DNA of 60,319 bases from Secundilactobacillus angelensis (GTDB lineage: Bacteria; Bacillota; Bacilli; Lactobacillales; Lactobacillaceae). Below, in pieces: positions 53,047-60,319 of the stretch; position 1 is the first letter of the stretch; each line of letters starts with the position of its first letter. The position numbers and the translations under genes are program-made. The notes under the pieces were generated by a model. The model did not search any database. It was given only the letters and a program-made list of their open reading frames with translations, and was not told the origin of the DNA. The stretch covers positions 1-60,319 of the forward strand of contig NZ_JAAXLJ010000014.1 in assembly GCF_012641075.1 (NCBI RefSeq), written 5' to 3'.

Positions 53047-53080
53047 AGAGTGTGAAGCGAGGCAGAGTGTGAAGCGAGGC
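53047..53080. repeat. 17-bp tandem duplication
   Basis: AGAGTGTGAAGCGAGGC twice in a row (53047-53063 and 53064-53080). The second copy forms GAAGCG-AGG-CGCTTC with the next bases. Confidence 0.85.
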
Positions 53081-53093
53081 GCTTCGTCCCAGA

Positions 53094-53156
53094 ATATAAG
53101 ATAAAAGAAAGGTGTCTCAGACGATTTTCCTGAGGCATCTTTCTTTTATCTTATAT
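53094..53156. repeat. Long intergenic hairpin
   Basis: Two 27-nt arms (53094-53120 and 53130-53156) pair along almost their full length, with G-T wobbles, around a 9-nt loop. It may terminate the aminotransferase transcript and looks like a copy of a dispersed intergenic repeat. Confidence 0.7.
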
Positions 53157-53288
53157 GGCCGGGGCGTGCCGAGCTGAACACGTTTAGTCTAGATGGGATA
53201 AATGAACCAATTTCCGGTCTCAGACGGTTTTCCTGAGGCATCTTTCTTTTATCTTATATGGCCGGGGCGTGCCGAGCTGAACACGTTT
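53114..53288. repeat. 72-bp direct repeat
   Basis: Two copies, 53114-53185 and 53217-53288, differ by one base (ACGATTTT versus ACGGTTTT). Each carries the right hairpin arm and the GC-rich block GGCCGGGGCGTGCCGAGC, and they are separated by 31 nt. Confidence 0.9.
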
Positions 53289-53306
53289 TTCAATCTGAGT
53301 TTAAAA

Positions 53307-53353
53307 AAATACGATGCACCCAACCGTCACAGCAGTTGACATGCATCGTATTT
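53307..53353. terminator. Bidirectional terminator
   Basis: AAATACGATGCA/TGCATCGTATTT stem with an inner CAAC/GTTG pairing. It ends the hydratase transcript on the minus strand. Confidence 0.75.
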
Positions 53354-53406
53354 AATCCCTGTAAATCATTTCAATTCCCTATAATATAGAAGCTTTTTGT
53401 AAATTA

Positions 53407-54222
53407 TTACCGGTTCACGTGTAGTAGCACGGCGCCCATACCCTTATCGAATGTGGCTTTCCAATCCCCTTTGGTCAGTGATTCTGGTAGTAGGAAGGTA
53501 CCGCTCGATACCCGTTGGCCAGCTTTCATCGGCATGCCTTGTTCGTCTAGCTTTTTAACGAGCCATTGTAGTGAGTTTAGTGGGTTACCAAGGACTTCTG
53601 AGGCTTGGCCATCCTTAAGCTTTTTGCCATCGTGGAAGAGTTCGCAAGTTACGTTAGCGAGGTCGTCTGGTTTGTCGAAAAGCTTATCTGTATCATTCTC
53701 TTCGCCATAAACGACGTAACCACCAACGGCTGCATCAGCCATGACCATATACTTAGATAGGCTTGGGAACCAATCGCTGAACCGTGAATCTGGTACTTCA
53801 ACGGCGGGGGCAACGGTTGTTTTGTGGAAGAGATCCTCTAGTGAATCGCTTGCTGAAAGGTCTTCTTTAGCCGTAAACATCATTTCGACTTCAGCCAGTG
53901 GATCCATCACATCATTGGCATTAACAGTATGAGGTGATTTAACAAAGTGACTCTTCACTTGGGCACCATATAGTGGGCTGTCTGAGTCAAACATGTCTTG
54001 GGTCTGCTTGCTGGTTAGTGAGACCTTGTAGCCGCCAACAGCTTCCTTTTTGTCTTCAGTTAGCTGACGTTGTACGCGATAGGCAGCGTCTTCGCTGTCG
54101 GCATAACCGGTGTAGTCAGCTTCCGTTAGTGGCTTGTGGCTAGTGTATGCATCGAATAGAGCCTGTGCTAGTTTAGCTTCTTTTTCTGATAATGATTGTT
54201 TGCTTAATACTTGTTCACTCAT
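53407..54222 (-). CDS. 2-keto-4-pentenoate hydratase-like protein (FAH family)
   Basis: 271 aa, of the MhpD/fumarylacetoacetate hydrolase fold. The metal site Glu pair is in DPLAEVEMMFTA; other family marks are GGYKVSLTSK and the late GNPLNSLQWLV and AGQRVSSGTFL. Family members hydrate 2-hydroxypentadienoate-type acids or decarboxylate related keto acids. Lactobacilli lack the aromatic meta-cleavage pathway, so the natural substrate is unclear. ATG 54222 with GGAGG 8 nt upstream. It is preceded by a roughly 300-nt leader with a small ORF and short repeats, and by a T-box read as isoleucine, so expression should rise when tRNA-Ile is uncharged. Confidence 0.85.
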   Translation of the reverse strand: MSEQVLSKQSLSEKEAKLAQALFDAYTSHKPLTEADYTGYADSEDAAYRVQRQLTEDKKEAVGGYKVSLTSKQTQDMFDSDSPLYGAQVKSHFVKSPHTVNANDVMDPLAEVEMMFTAKEDLSASDSLEDLFHKTTVAPAVEVPDSRFSDWFPSLSKYMVMADAAVGGYVVYGEENDTDKLFDKPDDLANVTCELFHDGKKLKDGQASEVLGNPLNSLQWLVKKLDEQGMPMKAGQRVSSGTFLLPESLTKGDWKATFDKGMGAVLLHVNR

Positions 54223-54241
54223 GGGCGAGACCTCCAAAATT

Positions 54242-54379
54242 TATGTTTAATATGTGATAGATGTTGAAACTATGTGCTGAAACAATATGTGGTGATGCTA
54301 TATGCTGACACGCTATGTTGTAAAACTATGTGTAACCGATGTTTCAATATGTGTTGAGAAATCTAGTAAAGCTTATGTG
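54242..54379. repeat. Irregular run of TATGTK repeats in the hydratase leader
   Basis: The hexamer TATGTG or TATGTT recurs at 54242, 54251, 54271, 54286, 54314, 54327, 54348 and 54374, with TATGCT at 54301, every 9-26 nt. On the transcribed strand this reads as CACATA/AACATA. The units carry similar flanks (GTTGAAAC, GCTGAAAC, GTTTCAA). A further copy lies at 54434. Cause and role unknown. Confidence 0.75.
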
Positions 54380-54497
54380 TGACCCGCCCTAAATAGGTGG
54401 GCTCAATGAGAAATTGCACTTCATTCACGCTGTAAAAGCTAATCTTATGTGTAATCTGAATGTCGCTATCGTCTGAACTCTTAATGCCAACTTCCAA
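54363..54497 (-). CDS. Possible 44-aa leader ORF
   Basis: TTG start 54497, MEVGIKSSDDSD... to ...YLGRVTHKLY. AGGTGGTGAGGG lies upstream, giving an AGGTGG 9 nt from the start. The composition looks protein-like (alternating hydrophobic residues, HKISFYSVNEVQFLIEP), with no run of isoleucine codons that would mark an attenuator peptide. It lies just after the T-box terminator and before the hydratase gene, so it would be T-box controlled. It may be a small protein, or a remnant of a larger gene. Family not recognised. Confidence 0.4.
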   Translation of the reverse strand: MEVGIKSSDDSDIQITHKISFYSVNEVQFLIEPTYLGRVTHKLY

Positions 54498-54540
54498 TTG
54501 CCCTCACCACCTTTAATGTTATATTTAAATTCAGGAAACG

Positions 54541-54832
54541 AAAAAGCGTCCTTAATCGCAATCTGGTTGCGATTAAGGACGCTTTCACGTGGTACCACCT
54601 TAGTTTATAATCTCATTACTGAAATTACCTTTCACGTACAGCATAAATGCGATACGTTTGGCACGATAATGGGTGCTCCCAATGTGTTCTACTACGACTG
54701 AGTCGATTCGGCACACAGCTCGGAGATGATCATTACCACCATTCGTCATTGCCTTTCACCGACCGGCAACTCTCTATATCCGAAATGACGTTAATGTTTC
54801 TCGTCAGCGCTTTTCATCTGAATTTAATGATT
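54541..54832 (-). promoter_or_regulatory. T-box leader, specifier read as ATC (Ile), with terminator
   Basis: On the minus strand AGGTGGTACCACG is followed by a 17-bp terminator stem (AGCGTCCTTAATCGCAA and complement, 54545-54583) and T's. Stem I runs GAGAGTTGCC ... ATCTCCGAGC. Alignment on the GAGC places ATC (54730-54728) at the specifier: isoleucine. The terminator/antiterminator controls the hydratase transcript. Confidence 0.85.
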
Positions 54833-54838
54833 GTGATT

Positions 54839-54867
54839 AATTTACACCCAGTTTTTGGGGTTGTCAA
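54839..54867 (-). promoter_or_regulatory. Promoter of the minus-strand T-box transcript
   Basis: TTGACA-N17-TAAATT immediately upstream of the T-box. Confidence 0.7.
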
Positions 54868-54970
54868 CGATAAAATGTGAAAAAGATTAAAGAATATCTC
54901 ATAACCACACGTGGCTCTAATGTTATAGAGAATTCAAACTTTTTTTGAAAAAACTCAACGGCCGGATTAA

Positions 54971-54999
54971 TAAACAGCTATTAGACAGTATGGTATACT
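54971..54999 (+). promoter_or_regulatory. Promoter of the C39 peptidase/amidase pair
   Basis: TAAACA-N17-TATACT with extended TGG before the -10. Confidence 0.5.
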
Positions 55000-55057
55000 T
55001 TGTACACATTCAGAATTGAACTATTAAATAACTTACAATCAAAGTGGGGATAAAACT

Positions 55058-56566
55058 GTGAAACCTTCTAAATTTCTATTTGGGGCAACAATTGGGTTAG
55101 CTGCCGGTTTGTTAGCCTTATACTATAAACGGGACAAAACTGTGCAAGCACCAACGAGGAAGCCGAATACTAAAGTGTTTGACGATTTTTCAGCCGTTGA
55201 TTTAGGTGAATTTACGGATCACCTGACTTTAGCGGCGGCGGATCAGACTGCTTTAGTATTAGAACAACGGGATAATGAGTACGTTAACGAGGGGAGTTTG
55301 ACGACACCGGCGTTTGATTTGCCGCAATTTAAAAACCTGGTTGCGTCGTGGAATGCACTGACGCCTATGGGCACCGCTGTGGAAGTCGAAGCTCGGATAA
55401 GTCGGGGTGAGCGCTGGTCGGCATGGCATAGCTGGGGTCACTGGTCAACAACGTCTCTCAGCGGTAGTGTCAAGCAGGATAAACAAGATCTGCTGGCTGG
55501 TATTGACACGGATACGCTGACGGTCAAGGACGGCGTTGGCACACAGGCTCAATTGCGGGTGCATTTATACACTGAAAATCCACAACAGACGCCAGTTCTA
55601 AAATTAGTGGCAGCTAGTGTTAAACCGGTTCATCAAGATTTAATGGTGGATGAACATGCTGTTACTGTGGATAAGGTCGTCACTGCACCAGCGTATTCAC
55701 AGGAGATTCGAGATCCCAAGTTGGCACCAGGTATTTGCAGCCCAACAACGATTTCCATGGCGCTTAATCGGCAGAATGCGGATATTTTACCAGAAGAACT
55801 TGCCTTGCATAATTTAGACACAACCTATGATGGGTTTGGTAACTGGTCATTTAGTACCGCTGCGGCTGGTAGCATGGGTTATCGGGCGTACGTCGCTTAT
55901 ACCAACTTGGATGGGTTACGCCGGCAAATCTTGGCTGGTTATCCAGTGGGCGTCAGTGTTCAGTATACTAATGATCCAGACAACGGTGAATTACCATACG
56001 TGGAAAATGCCTTTGGGGATACCGTTGGACATTTATTACTCGTGACTGGGTTTACAACGCTAAATGGTGTTGATTATGTTGCGGTTAATGATTCGTATGC
56101 CGATAGTAACGAAGACGCCAAGCGACTCTACCGCCTTGAACAATTCAGTGAAGCTTGGCATTCTCGCGTTGCTTATATGATTGGCGGTAATTACCGAGGT
56201 TACGAACGGCTCATGCAGCCTAATCGAGAGTCAGTTGCACTAGTCGCTAACGACGATCGTACTGCCTTTAGCCTTCAATTGGCAGATGAAACTATTACGA
56301 TTACTCCGGAAATGATTAATCAAACTGAACCGTTTGATCAAAATACAACAACAATTGCCTACACCGTCGATGACGGCGGTCAGTATGATACCACAGCGCA
56401 ACAGCATTTTGATTACGCTCAAACAGATGAATCGGGTCGAATCCAGTTGGATATTGCGGCAATCAAGCAGGCTCACCCAAGTGCAACTACCTTGACAGTT
56501 TACGTTATCAGAATGGTGGCACCAACCTTGGTAGGGTCAATTTCACTGGCTGATCAAAATGACTGA
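55058..56566 (+). CDS. Membrane-anchored C39-like cysteine peptidase
   Basis: 502 aa. A single N-terminal TM segment (FLFGATIGLAAGLLALYY) anchors it outside. Residues about 40-190 form a beta-sandwich with the LVASWNALTPMGT motif, seen in actinobacterial C39 peptidase proteins. The papain-like domain follows with Cys227 (PGICSPTT), His325 (TVGHLLLVTGF) and Asn344/Asp345 (VNDSYA). A C-terminal domain of about 100 residues ends the protein. The GTG start has GGGGA 8 nt upstream. The amidase gene starts inside its 3' end, so both act together, presumably on the wall peptide/glycan. Whether it cleaves peptides of peptidoglycan is inferred. Confidence 0.85.
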   Translation: MKPSKFLFGATIGLAAGLLALYYKRDKTVQAPTRKPNTKVFDDFSAVDLGEFTDHLTLAAADQTALVLEQRDNEYVNEGSLTTPAFDLPQFKNLVASWNALTPMGTAVEVEARISRGERWSAWHSWGHWSTTSLSGSVKQDKQDLLAGIDTDTLTVKDGVGTQAQLRVHLYTENPQQTPVLKLVAASVKPVHQDLMVDEHAVTVDKVVTAPAYSQEIRDPKLAPGICSPTTISMALNRQNADILPEELALHNLDTTYDGFGNWSFSTAAAGSMGYRAYVAYTNLDGLRRQILAGYPVGVSVQYTNDPDNGELPYVENAFGDTVGHLLLVTGFTTLNGVDYVAVNDSYADSNEDAKRLYRLEQFSEAWHSRVAYMIGGNYRGYERLMQPNRESVALVANDDRTAFSLQLADETITITPEMINQTEPFDQNTTTIAYTVDDGGQYDTTAQQHFDYAQTDESGRIQLDIAAIKQAHPSATTLTVYVIRMVAPTLVGSISLADQND

Positions 56567-57521
56567 ATTTCAGCCCGCTTTAGCTGAGAATTATACGACT
56601 GCTAACCGGCCAACTGATGTGAACATTCATTACATCGTTATTCACGCGACCGAGCTGTCCTATCAAGAGACGATTGACCGGTTTCAAAGTTCCAATCACG
56701 TTAGCGCCCACACGGTTATTCGGCAGCAAGACGGGCATCGAGCTGAGATGGTCGCACCAGAAAATATTGCTTGGCACGCGGGTAACTGGGACATCAACTG
56801 CCGATCACTAGGAATTGAGCAGGAAGCTTACGTCGAAGATGATGCGAGTTACACTGCGGCAATGATAGACGCATTGGTCACTCAAATCTTAGAGTGGTCG
56901 CAGCGTTATAAAATCCCATTAAATCGGGCACATTTACTTGGTCACGATAACGTTCCCGCGCCAACCCCAGAAGCCGTTGCCCAAATGCATGTGGATCCCG
57001 GCTGGTACTTTGACTGGGAAAAATTATTTTTGAAACTGGGGATTACAGCTGATCCTTATTCACCGGTGAAAGTCGGTCAAGGCATTAGAATTACCAGCAA
57101 CTATGCAGACTTATTGCAACAACCGTCAACTAATAGTCAGAAGATTGGCAGTGGAGTTGACAAAATGTCTCACCGTGTGAGTTATGGGCAAGAGTTCGTT
57201 TGCGTGGCTCAACAAGGTGATTGGATCGCCATTATTTTTGACGGTCAACAAGCTTGGCTGAGACGATCTCAAGTTGTCGGTGTGCAGCGACCAATTTTAA
57301 CGGTTGGCGATAAACCGCTGGCATTGTACGGGTCAACCCAGCTTGGTGCGCCTGCAATCGCCACTTTGGTTTCTGGCGAACAATACGTTATTTCAGATCA
57401 ATTAGCCGGGATAAAAACTACTGATGCCATGGGCCACTTAACTGCCGAAACCACCGGTAACTTGTTCGACCAGATCTGGTATAACCATCGGATTGGTTAC
57501 GTGAAGGTAAGCAAAAAATAA
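56559..57521 (+). CDS. N-acetylmuramoyl-L-alanine amidase (Amidase_2) with C-terminal SH3-like repeats
   Basis: 320 aa. An Amidase_2/PGRP zinc domain (residues about 20-150): His29 in YIVIHATE, IAWHAGNW, and His144-x-Asp146 in MHVDPGWYFDW. The loop NYTTANRP at the start is typical of the type found in actinobacterial autolysins. Two SH3b-like modules follow (SNYADLLQQPS...QAWLRRSQVVG and a second copy), likely for wall binding. No signal peptide or TM helix is present at the N-terminus, so how it leaves the cell is unclear. It overlaps the C39 peptidase gene by 8 nt and is coupled to it. Confidence 0.88.
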   Translation: MTEFQPALAENYTTANRPTDVNIHYIVIHATELSYQETIDRFQSSNHVSAHTVIRQQDGHRAEMVAPENIAWHAGNWDINCRSLGIEQEAYVEDDASYTAAMIDALVTQILEWSQRYKIPLNRAHLLGHDNVPAPTPEAVAQMHVDPGWYFDWEKLFLKLGITADPYSPVKVGQGIRITSNYADLLQQPSTNSQKIGSGVDKMSHRVSYGQEFVCVAQQGDWIAIIFDGQQAWLRRSQVVGVQRPILTVGDKPLALYGSTQLGAPAIATLVSGEQYVISDQLAGIKTTDAMGHLTAETTGNLFDQIWYNHRIGYVKVSKK

Positions 57522-57593
57522 TTTTCTTCGTTTCAAAGCTTGTTCCGACGCGGTTTTTAGTTGCTTTAAATTAAAACTAAATGAAAAAAACAT

Positions 57594-57622
57594 TTGACTT
57601 TTATGGCAAAGAGAAATAAATT
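57594..57622 (+). promoter_or_regulatory. Promoter of the pepI-oppA T-box transcript
   Basis: TTGACT-N17-TAAATT, nearly the same hexamers as the minus-strand Ile T-box promoter. Confidence 0.7.
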
Positions 57623-57628
57623 GGAAAT

Positions 57629-57931
57629 CGTTGAAAGCAGTTAACGCAAATTAAATAACAAACGTGATGACAAGAAACATCATAACCGTGATCAAACCAG
57701 AGAGTCTTTGATAGGTGGAATGGAGACATGAGTGAGGCTATGACTATCATCTTCGAGCGGTCGGGGCCAAGTTAAAACTGAGTCCAGACTGGGAGGCGCC
57801 CATTAAAGCGCCAGTCTATCGCTATTATTGTATAGCCGTAGATTGAAAGGCTTAACGTGTGAACGTTGAGCGATGATAGGTGGTACCGCGGAAACGCCCT
57901 ATGGAGATTAGTTCTCCGTAGGGCGTTTTTG
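57629..57931 (+). promoter_or_regulatory. T-box leader, specifier read as ATC (Ile), with terminator
   Basis: T-box core AGGTGGTACCGCG (57878-57890) and terminator AACGCCCTATGGAGA/TCTCCGTAGGGCGTT plus T's (57893-57931). In Stem I the segment CTATCATCTTCGAGC places ATC (57746-57748) as the specifier. The stem starts near AGAGAGTC (57698). Uncharged tRNA-Ile would turn on pepI and the peptide-binding protein. Confidence 0.88.
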
Positions 57932-57975
57932 TTATTTAATCAACTTAACTAAAAATTTTATTTGAGGTGATTTGG

Positions 57976-58914
57976 ATGCAACAAGGGAGTCGAATCGTAA
58001 CGTTGGATAATGGTTTTCATTTGTTCACCCGCACTGTGGGACAAGGGGATGTCAATCTGCTGTGTGTGCATGGTGGACCAGGTGGTACTCATGAAGAGTT
58101 CGAGGATTTTGCTGATCACCTGAAGGATCACAATGTGAGAGTTTCCATGTATGATCAGTTAGGGTCGTTCTACTCAGACCAGCCTGATTATACGCAGCCT
58201 GAGAATCGAAAATACCTGACCATCGATTATTATTTGTCAGAGTTAGAAGAGGTCCGAAAAAAATTGGGCTTGGATCAGTTTTACTTGCTGGGTCATTCGT
58301 GGGGTGGTTTATTAGCACAGGAATACGCTCTCCATTATCCAGAACACCTAAAAGGGTTGGTCATCATGAGTATGATCGATAACCTGGATGAATACATAGT
58401 CAACGTGAATCGTGAACGTGAAGAAACGTTGACACCAAGACAAGTTCGGTACATGAAGGAAGTTGAAACGGATAAGCGCTTTGATGATCCTAAGTACCGG
58501 GAATTAGTTGATGTTTTGAACCGGAATTTTGCCATGCGTCATCCCGAAAATGGCTTTCGGCACAACGTCCAAACCATGGCGACACCGGTTTACAACTATT
58601 TCCAAGGTGACAACGAGTTTGTGATGGTGGGTAAGCTAACTGAATGGGATCGTCGGGCCGACACACATAAGATTAAAACACCGACGTTACTGACTTTTGG
58701 CGATCATGATACCATGCCGCTGGATGCGGCTGAACGGATGCATCGAGAAATTGAAAATTCGCGGTTAGTTTATACACCAGATGCTGGTCATTGTCACAGT
58801 ACCGACAATCCGAAAGCCTTTTTCCACACACTGGGAGAGTTTTTGGATGACGTAGAATCACATAGTTTTAAGGAAACACAAGAAGTAGGGGGCCATACAT
58901 ATGCGGAAAAATAA
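57976..58914 (+). CDS. pepI: Proline iminopeptidase-type alpha/beta hydrolase
   Basis: 312 aa, peptidase family S33. HGGPGG oxyanion motif, nucleophile elbow GHSWGG with Ser, acid Asp in TFGDHDTMP, and His in DAGHCHS. It releases N-terminal proline (or other residues) from peptides inside the cell. ATG 57976 with GAGGTGA 5 nt upstream, favoured over GTG 57967. Directly followed by an oppA-type gene that starts inside its 3' end, so peptide uptake and cleavage are co-expressed under the Ile T-box. Some close relatives are general aminopeptidases. Confidence 0.92.
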   Translation: MQQGSRIVTLDNGFHLFTRTVGQGDVNLLCVHGGPGGTHEEFEDFADHLKDHNVRVSMYDQLGSFYSDQPDYTQPENRKYLTIDYYLSELEEVRKKLGLDQFYLLGHSWGGLLAQEYALHYPEHLKGLVIMSMIDNLDEYIVNVNREREETLTPRQVRYMKEVETDKRFDDPKYRELVDVLNRNFAMRHPENGFRHNVQTMATPVYNYFQGDNEFVMVGKLTEWDRRADTHKIKTPTLLTFGDHDTMPLDAAERMHREIENSRLVYTPDAGHCHSTDNPKAFFHTLGEFLDDVESHSFKETQEVGGHTYAEK

Positions 58915-60319
58915 AGTTTTATTAGGCGGTTTAGCATTAACATTATCAGTTGTTTTAGCAGCTTGTTCTAGCGCAAATGGGAAGTCAAGCGACAGCAGTA
59001 CCAGTAACAATACGGACAAAATTTCACTGATGCAAAATAGCGATTTGGTTTCATTGGACAATTCGAACTACGCGGATCTCACCATGTGGAACGTTTTGGA
59101 AAACAGTTTCGAAGGGCTGTACCGTCAGGATAGCAATAACAAAGTTGCTCCTGGGATCGCGGAGTCAGTGGTTAAACCAACGAACAATGGTAAGACCTAT
59201 ACATTCCATCTGCGGACTAACGCTAAGTGGAGCAATGGTGATGATGTCACGGCCGAAGATTTCGTTAAGTCGTGGCAACGATCAGTTTCGGACAAGTCTA
59301 AGTCGGGCTATAACTACATCTTCTCCGGTATCCAAAATGCTGATAAAATCAGTAATGGTAAAATGTCACCCACTCAGTTAGGCGCCAAGGCAGTTAATGC
59401 CCATACCTTGCAGGTCAACCTGGAACACCCAATGCCATACTTCAGTAAGATGATGATTTTGCCAGCATTCTTCCCGCAGGATACAAAAGTAGTTCAGAAG
59501 TACGGCAGCAAGTACGGCACTAACTCTGACCGGCTCGCTTCCGATGGCCCATTCAAAGTAACCGGTTGGAACGGGACTAATGACAACTGGAAACTGGTCA
59601 GAAACAGCCACTACTATGATTCTAAAGCAGTTCATCTAAAGGAAATCGATATGCAAGTGGTCAAGGATGCTAACACGGCCCATAATCTATTTGCCAAAGG
59701 TCAGCTTGACGATGCCACGATTACAGGTGTCACCGCACAAGGCTTGCAGAAGGATAAGGACTTAAGACACGTCCAAAAAGCAGGGACTTACTATGTACGG
59801 TTGAATAACAAATCTGGACATCCATTTAACAACGAGAAGCTGCGTCAAGCTGTTTCGTTGGCCGTTGATCGTAACCATTTGACGAAGGATGTTCTGGCGG
59901 ATGGTTCAAAACCAGCTTATACGTACGTGGCACAAGGTTTGGCAACTGACCCAACAACTGGCAAAGACTTCGCAACTGAAATGGAACCTAAGGAAACCTA
60001 TAACGTTGCCAAAGCCAAGGAACTCTGGAAGCAGGGGGTGAAGGAAGCTCACTTAAAGGGCACGGTTAACTTGAGTCTTGTTGGCCTTGATGACACGTCC
60101 TATAAGAACGTCGCTCAATATCTTCAAGGAACGCTGCAACAGAACTTAGGTAACGTTAAAGTCAGCACCGAGAACCTACCATCGAAAGCGGCAAGCAGTA
60201 AAGAAACGAGCGGTCAATTCGATTTTGATCAAACGCTATGGTTGGCAGATTTCGGTGACCCAGAGAACTTCTTCTCTATCTTGACGAAGGATAACCCTCA
60301 AAACTACGCGCATTATGAA
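58901..60319 (+). CDS. Oligopeptide ABC transporter substrate-binding lipoprotein (OppA/DtpA type), 3' end outside window
   Basis: 473 codons are present and the frame is open at the window end, so the protein is truncated by the edge; the family is about 540 aa. Lipoprotein signal with lipobox LAAC followed by SSANG. SBP_bac_5 features are KTYTFHLRTNAKWSNGDDVTAEDFVKSWQR, the YFSKMMILPAFFPQ region and FDFDQTLWLADFGDPENFF. It binds peptides for an Opp permease encoded elsewhere or beyond the edge. AGGGGG lies about 9 nt before the ATG. Overlaps pepI by 14 nt, in the same T-box transcript. Confidence 0.92.
   Translation, partial: MRKNKVLLGGLALTLSVVLAACSSANGKSSDSSTSNNTDKISLMQNSDLVSLDNSNYADLTMWNVLENSFEGLYRQDSNNKVAPGIAESVVKPTNNGKTYTFHLRTNAKWSNGDDVTAEDFVKSWQRSVSDKSKSGYNYIFSGIQNADKISNGKMSPTQLGAKAVNAHTLQVNLEHPMPYFSKMMILPAFFPQDTKVVQKYGSKYGTNSDRLASDGPFKVTGWNGTNDNWKLVRNSHYYDSKAVHLKEIDMQVVKDANTAHNLFAKGQLDDATITGVTAQGLQKDKDLRHVQKAGTYYVRLNNKSGHPFNNEKLRQAVSLAVDRNHLTKDVLADGSKPAYTYVAQGLATDPTTGKDFATEMEPKETYNVAKAKELWKQGVKEAHLKGTVNLSLVGLDDTSYKNVAQYLQGTLQQNLGNVKVSTENLPSKAASSKETSGQFDFDQTLWLADFGDPENFFSILTKDNPQNYAHYE

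Noticed and set aside
1-60319. CRISPR arrays, transposases, prophage, rRNA or tRNA genes
   Set aside because: Looked for while reading both strands; no regularly spaced repeats with unique spacers, no transposase motifs, no cloverleaf or rRNA segments seen.

Overview
The window looks like a chromosomal segment of a low-to-mid GC Firmicute of the family Lactobacillaceae (a Lactiplantibacillus, Levilactobacillus or Secundilactobacillus-like lactic acid bacterium; the genus cannot be fixed by eye). Pointers are MucBP-type and KxYKxGKxW/LPXTG surface proteins, T-box leaders, frequent TTG/GTG starts with strong AGGAGG sites, a fused substrate-binding/permease glutamine transporter, PepI next to an OppA-type protein, and tandem VIT transporters. 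I see no rRNA, tRNA, CRISPR array, transposase or prophage gene.

Layout. 1-7.4 kb: end of a sortase-anchored protein, then a complete glutamate synthase (gltB-gltD). 7.6-12.6 kb: a lipoprotein and a heterodimeric ABC exporter with one degenerate ATP site, then a divergent 45-residue ORF under a LexA box. 12.6-18.4 kb: UPF0340 protein, an ascorbate-family PTS (IIA-IIB-IIC) with its own Enzyme I, and an orphan zinc-type binding protein. 18.5-24.1 kb: glycerate kinase plus GntP permease, and transaldolase plus transketolase. 24.4-28.9 kb: TPP riboswitch-tenA, a GNAT, a HAD phosphatase, an OsmC protein, a LysM-3D wall protein and a small unknown. 28.9-30.4 kb: two VIT-family transporters.

30.6-40.1 kb is the most striking part. 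Five overlapping genes encode a multi-TM protein, a secreted deacetylase-like protein, a GT2 synthase, a BcsB-like protein and a membrane protein ending in a degenerate GGDEF-like domain. This layout recalls the Listeria pss exopolysaccharide locus. An EAL-only protein with its catalytic residues intact lies 1.6 kb away, beyond an NADH oxidase-like gene. Together they suggest a c-di-GMP-controlled exopolysaccharide system in a lactic acid bacterium.

40.2-45.5 kb: amino-acid permease, CorA-like transporter, a T-box (specifier read as GTA, Val) before a ketopantoate reductase-like dehydrogenase, a divergent prephenate dehydratase, and a HesB-like protein. 45.7-49.1 kb: a large LPXTG protein with a fibro-slime-like domain. 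49.2-53.0 kb: glnPQ, facing an MtnE-like aminotransferase across a region with CodY-like boxes. 53.0-53.4 kb: an intergenic repeat cluster. 53.4-54.9 kb: a T-box (ATC, Ile) controlling a leader with a 44-residue ORF, a run of short TATGTK repeats and a FAH-family hydratase. 55-57.5 kb: a C39-like peptidase overlapping a muramoyl-alanine amidase. 57.6 kb to the end: a third T-box (ATC, Ile) before pepI and an oppA-type gene cut by the window edge.

A common theme is nitrogen and branched-chain amino-acid supply (gltBD, glnPQ, three T-boxes, aminotransferase, peptide uptake and peptidase), next to cell-surface construction (two LPXTG proteins, LysM-3D protein, amidase, exopolysaccharide operon).
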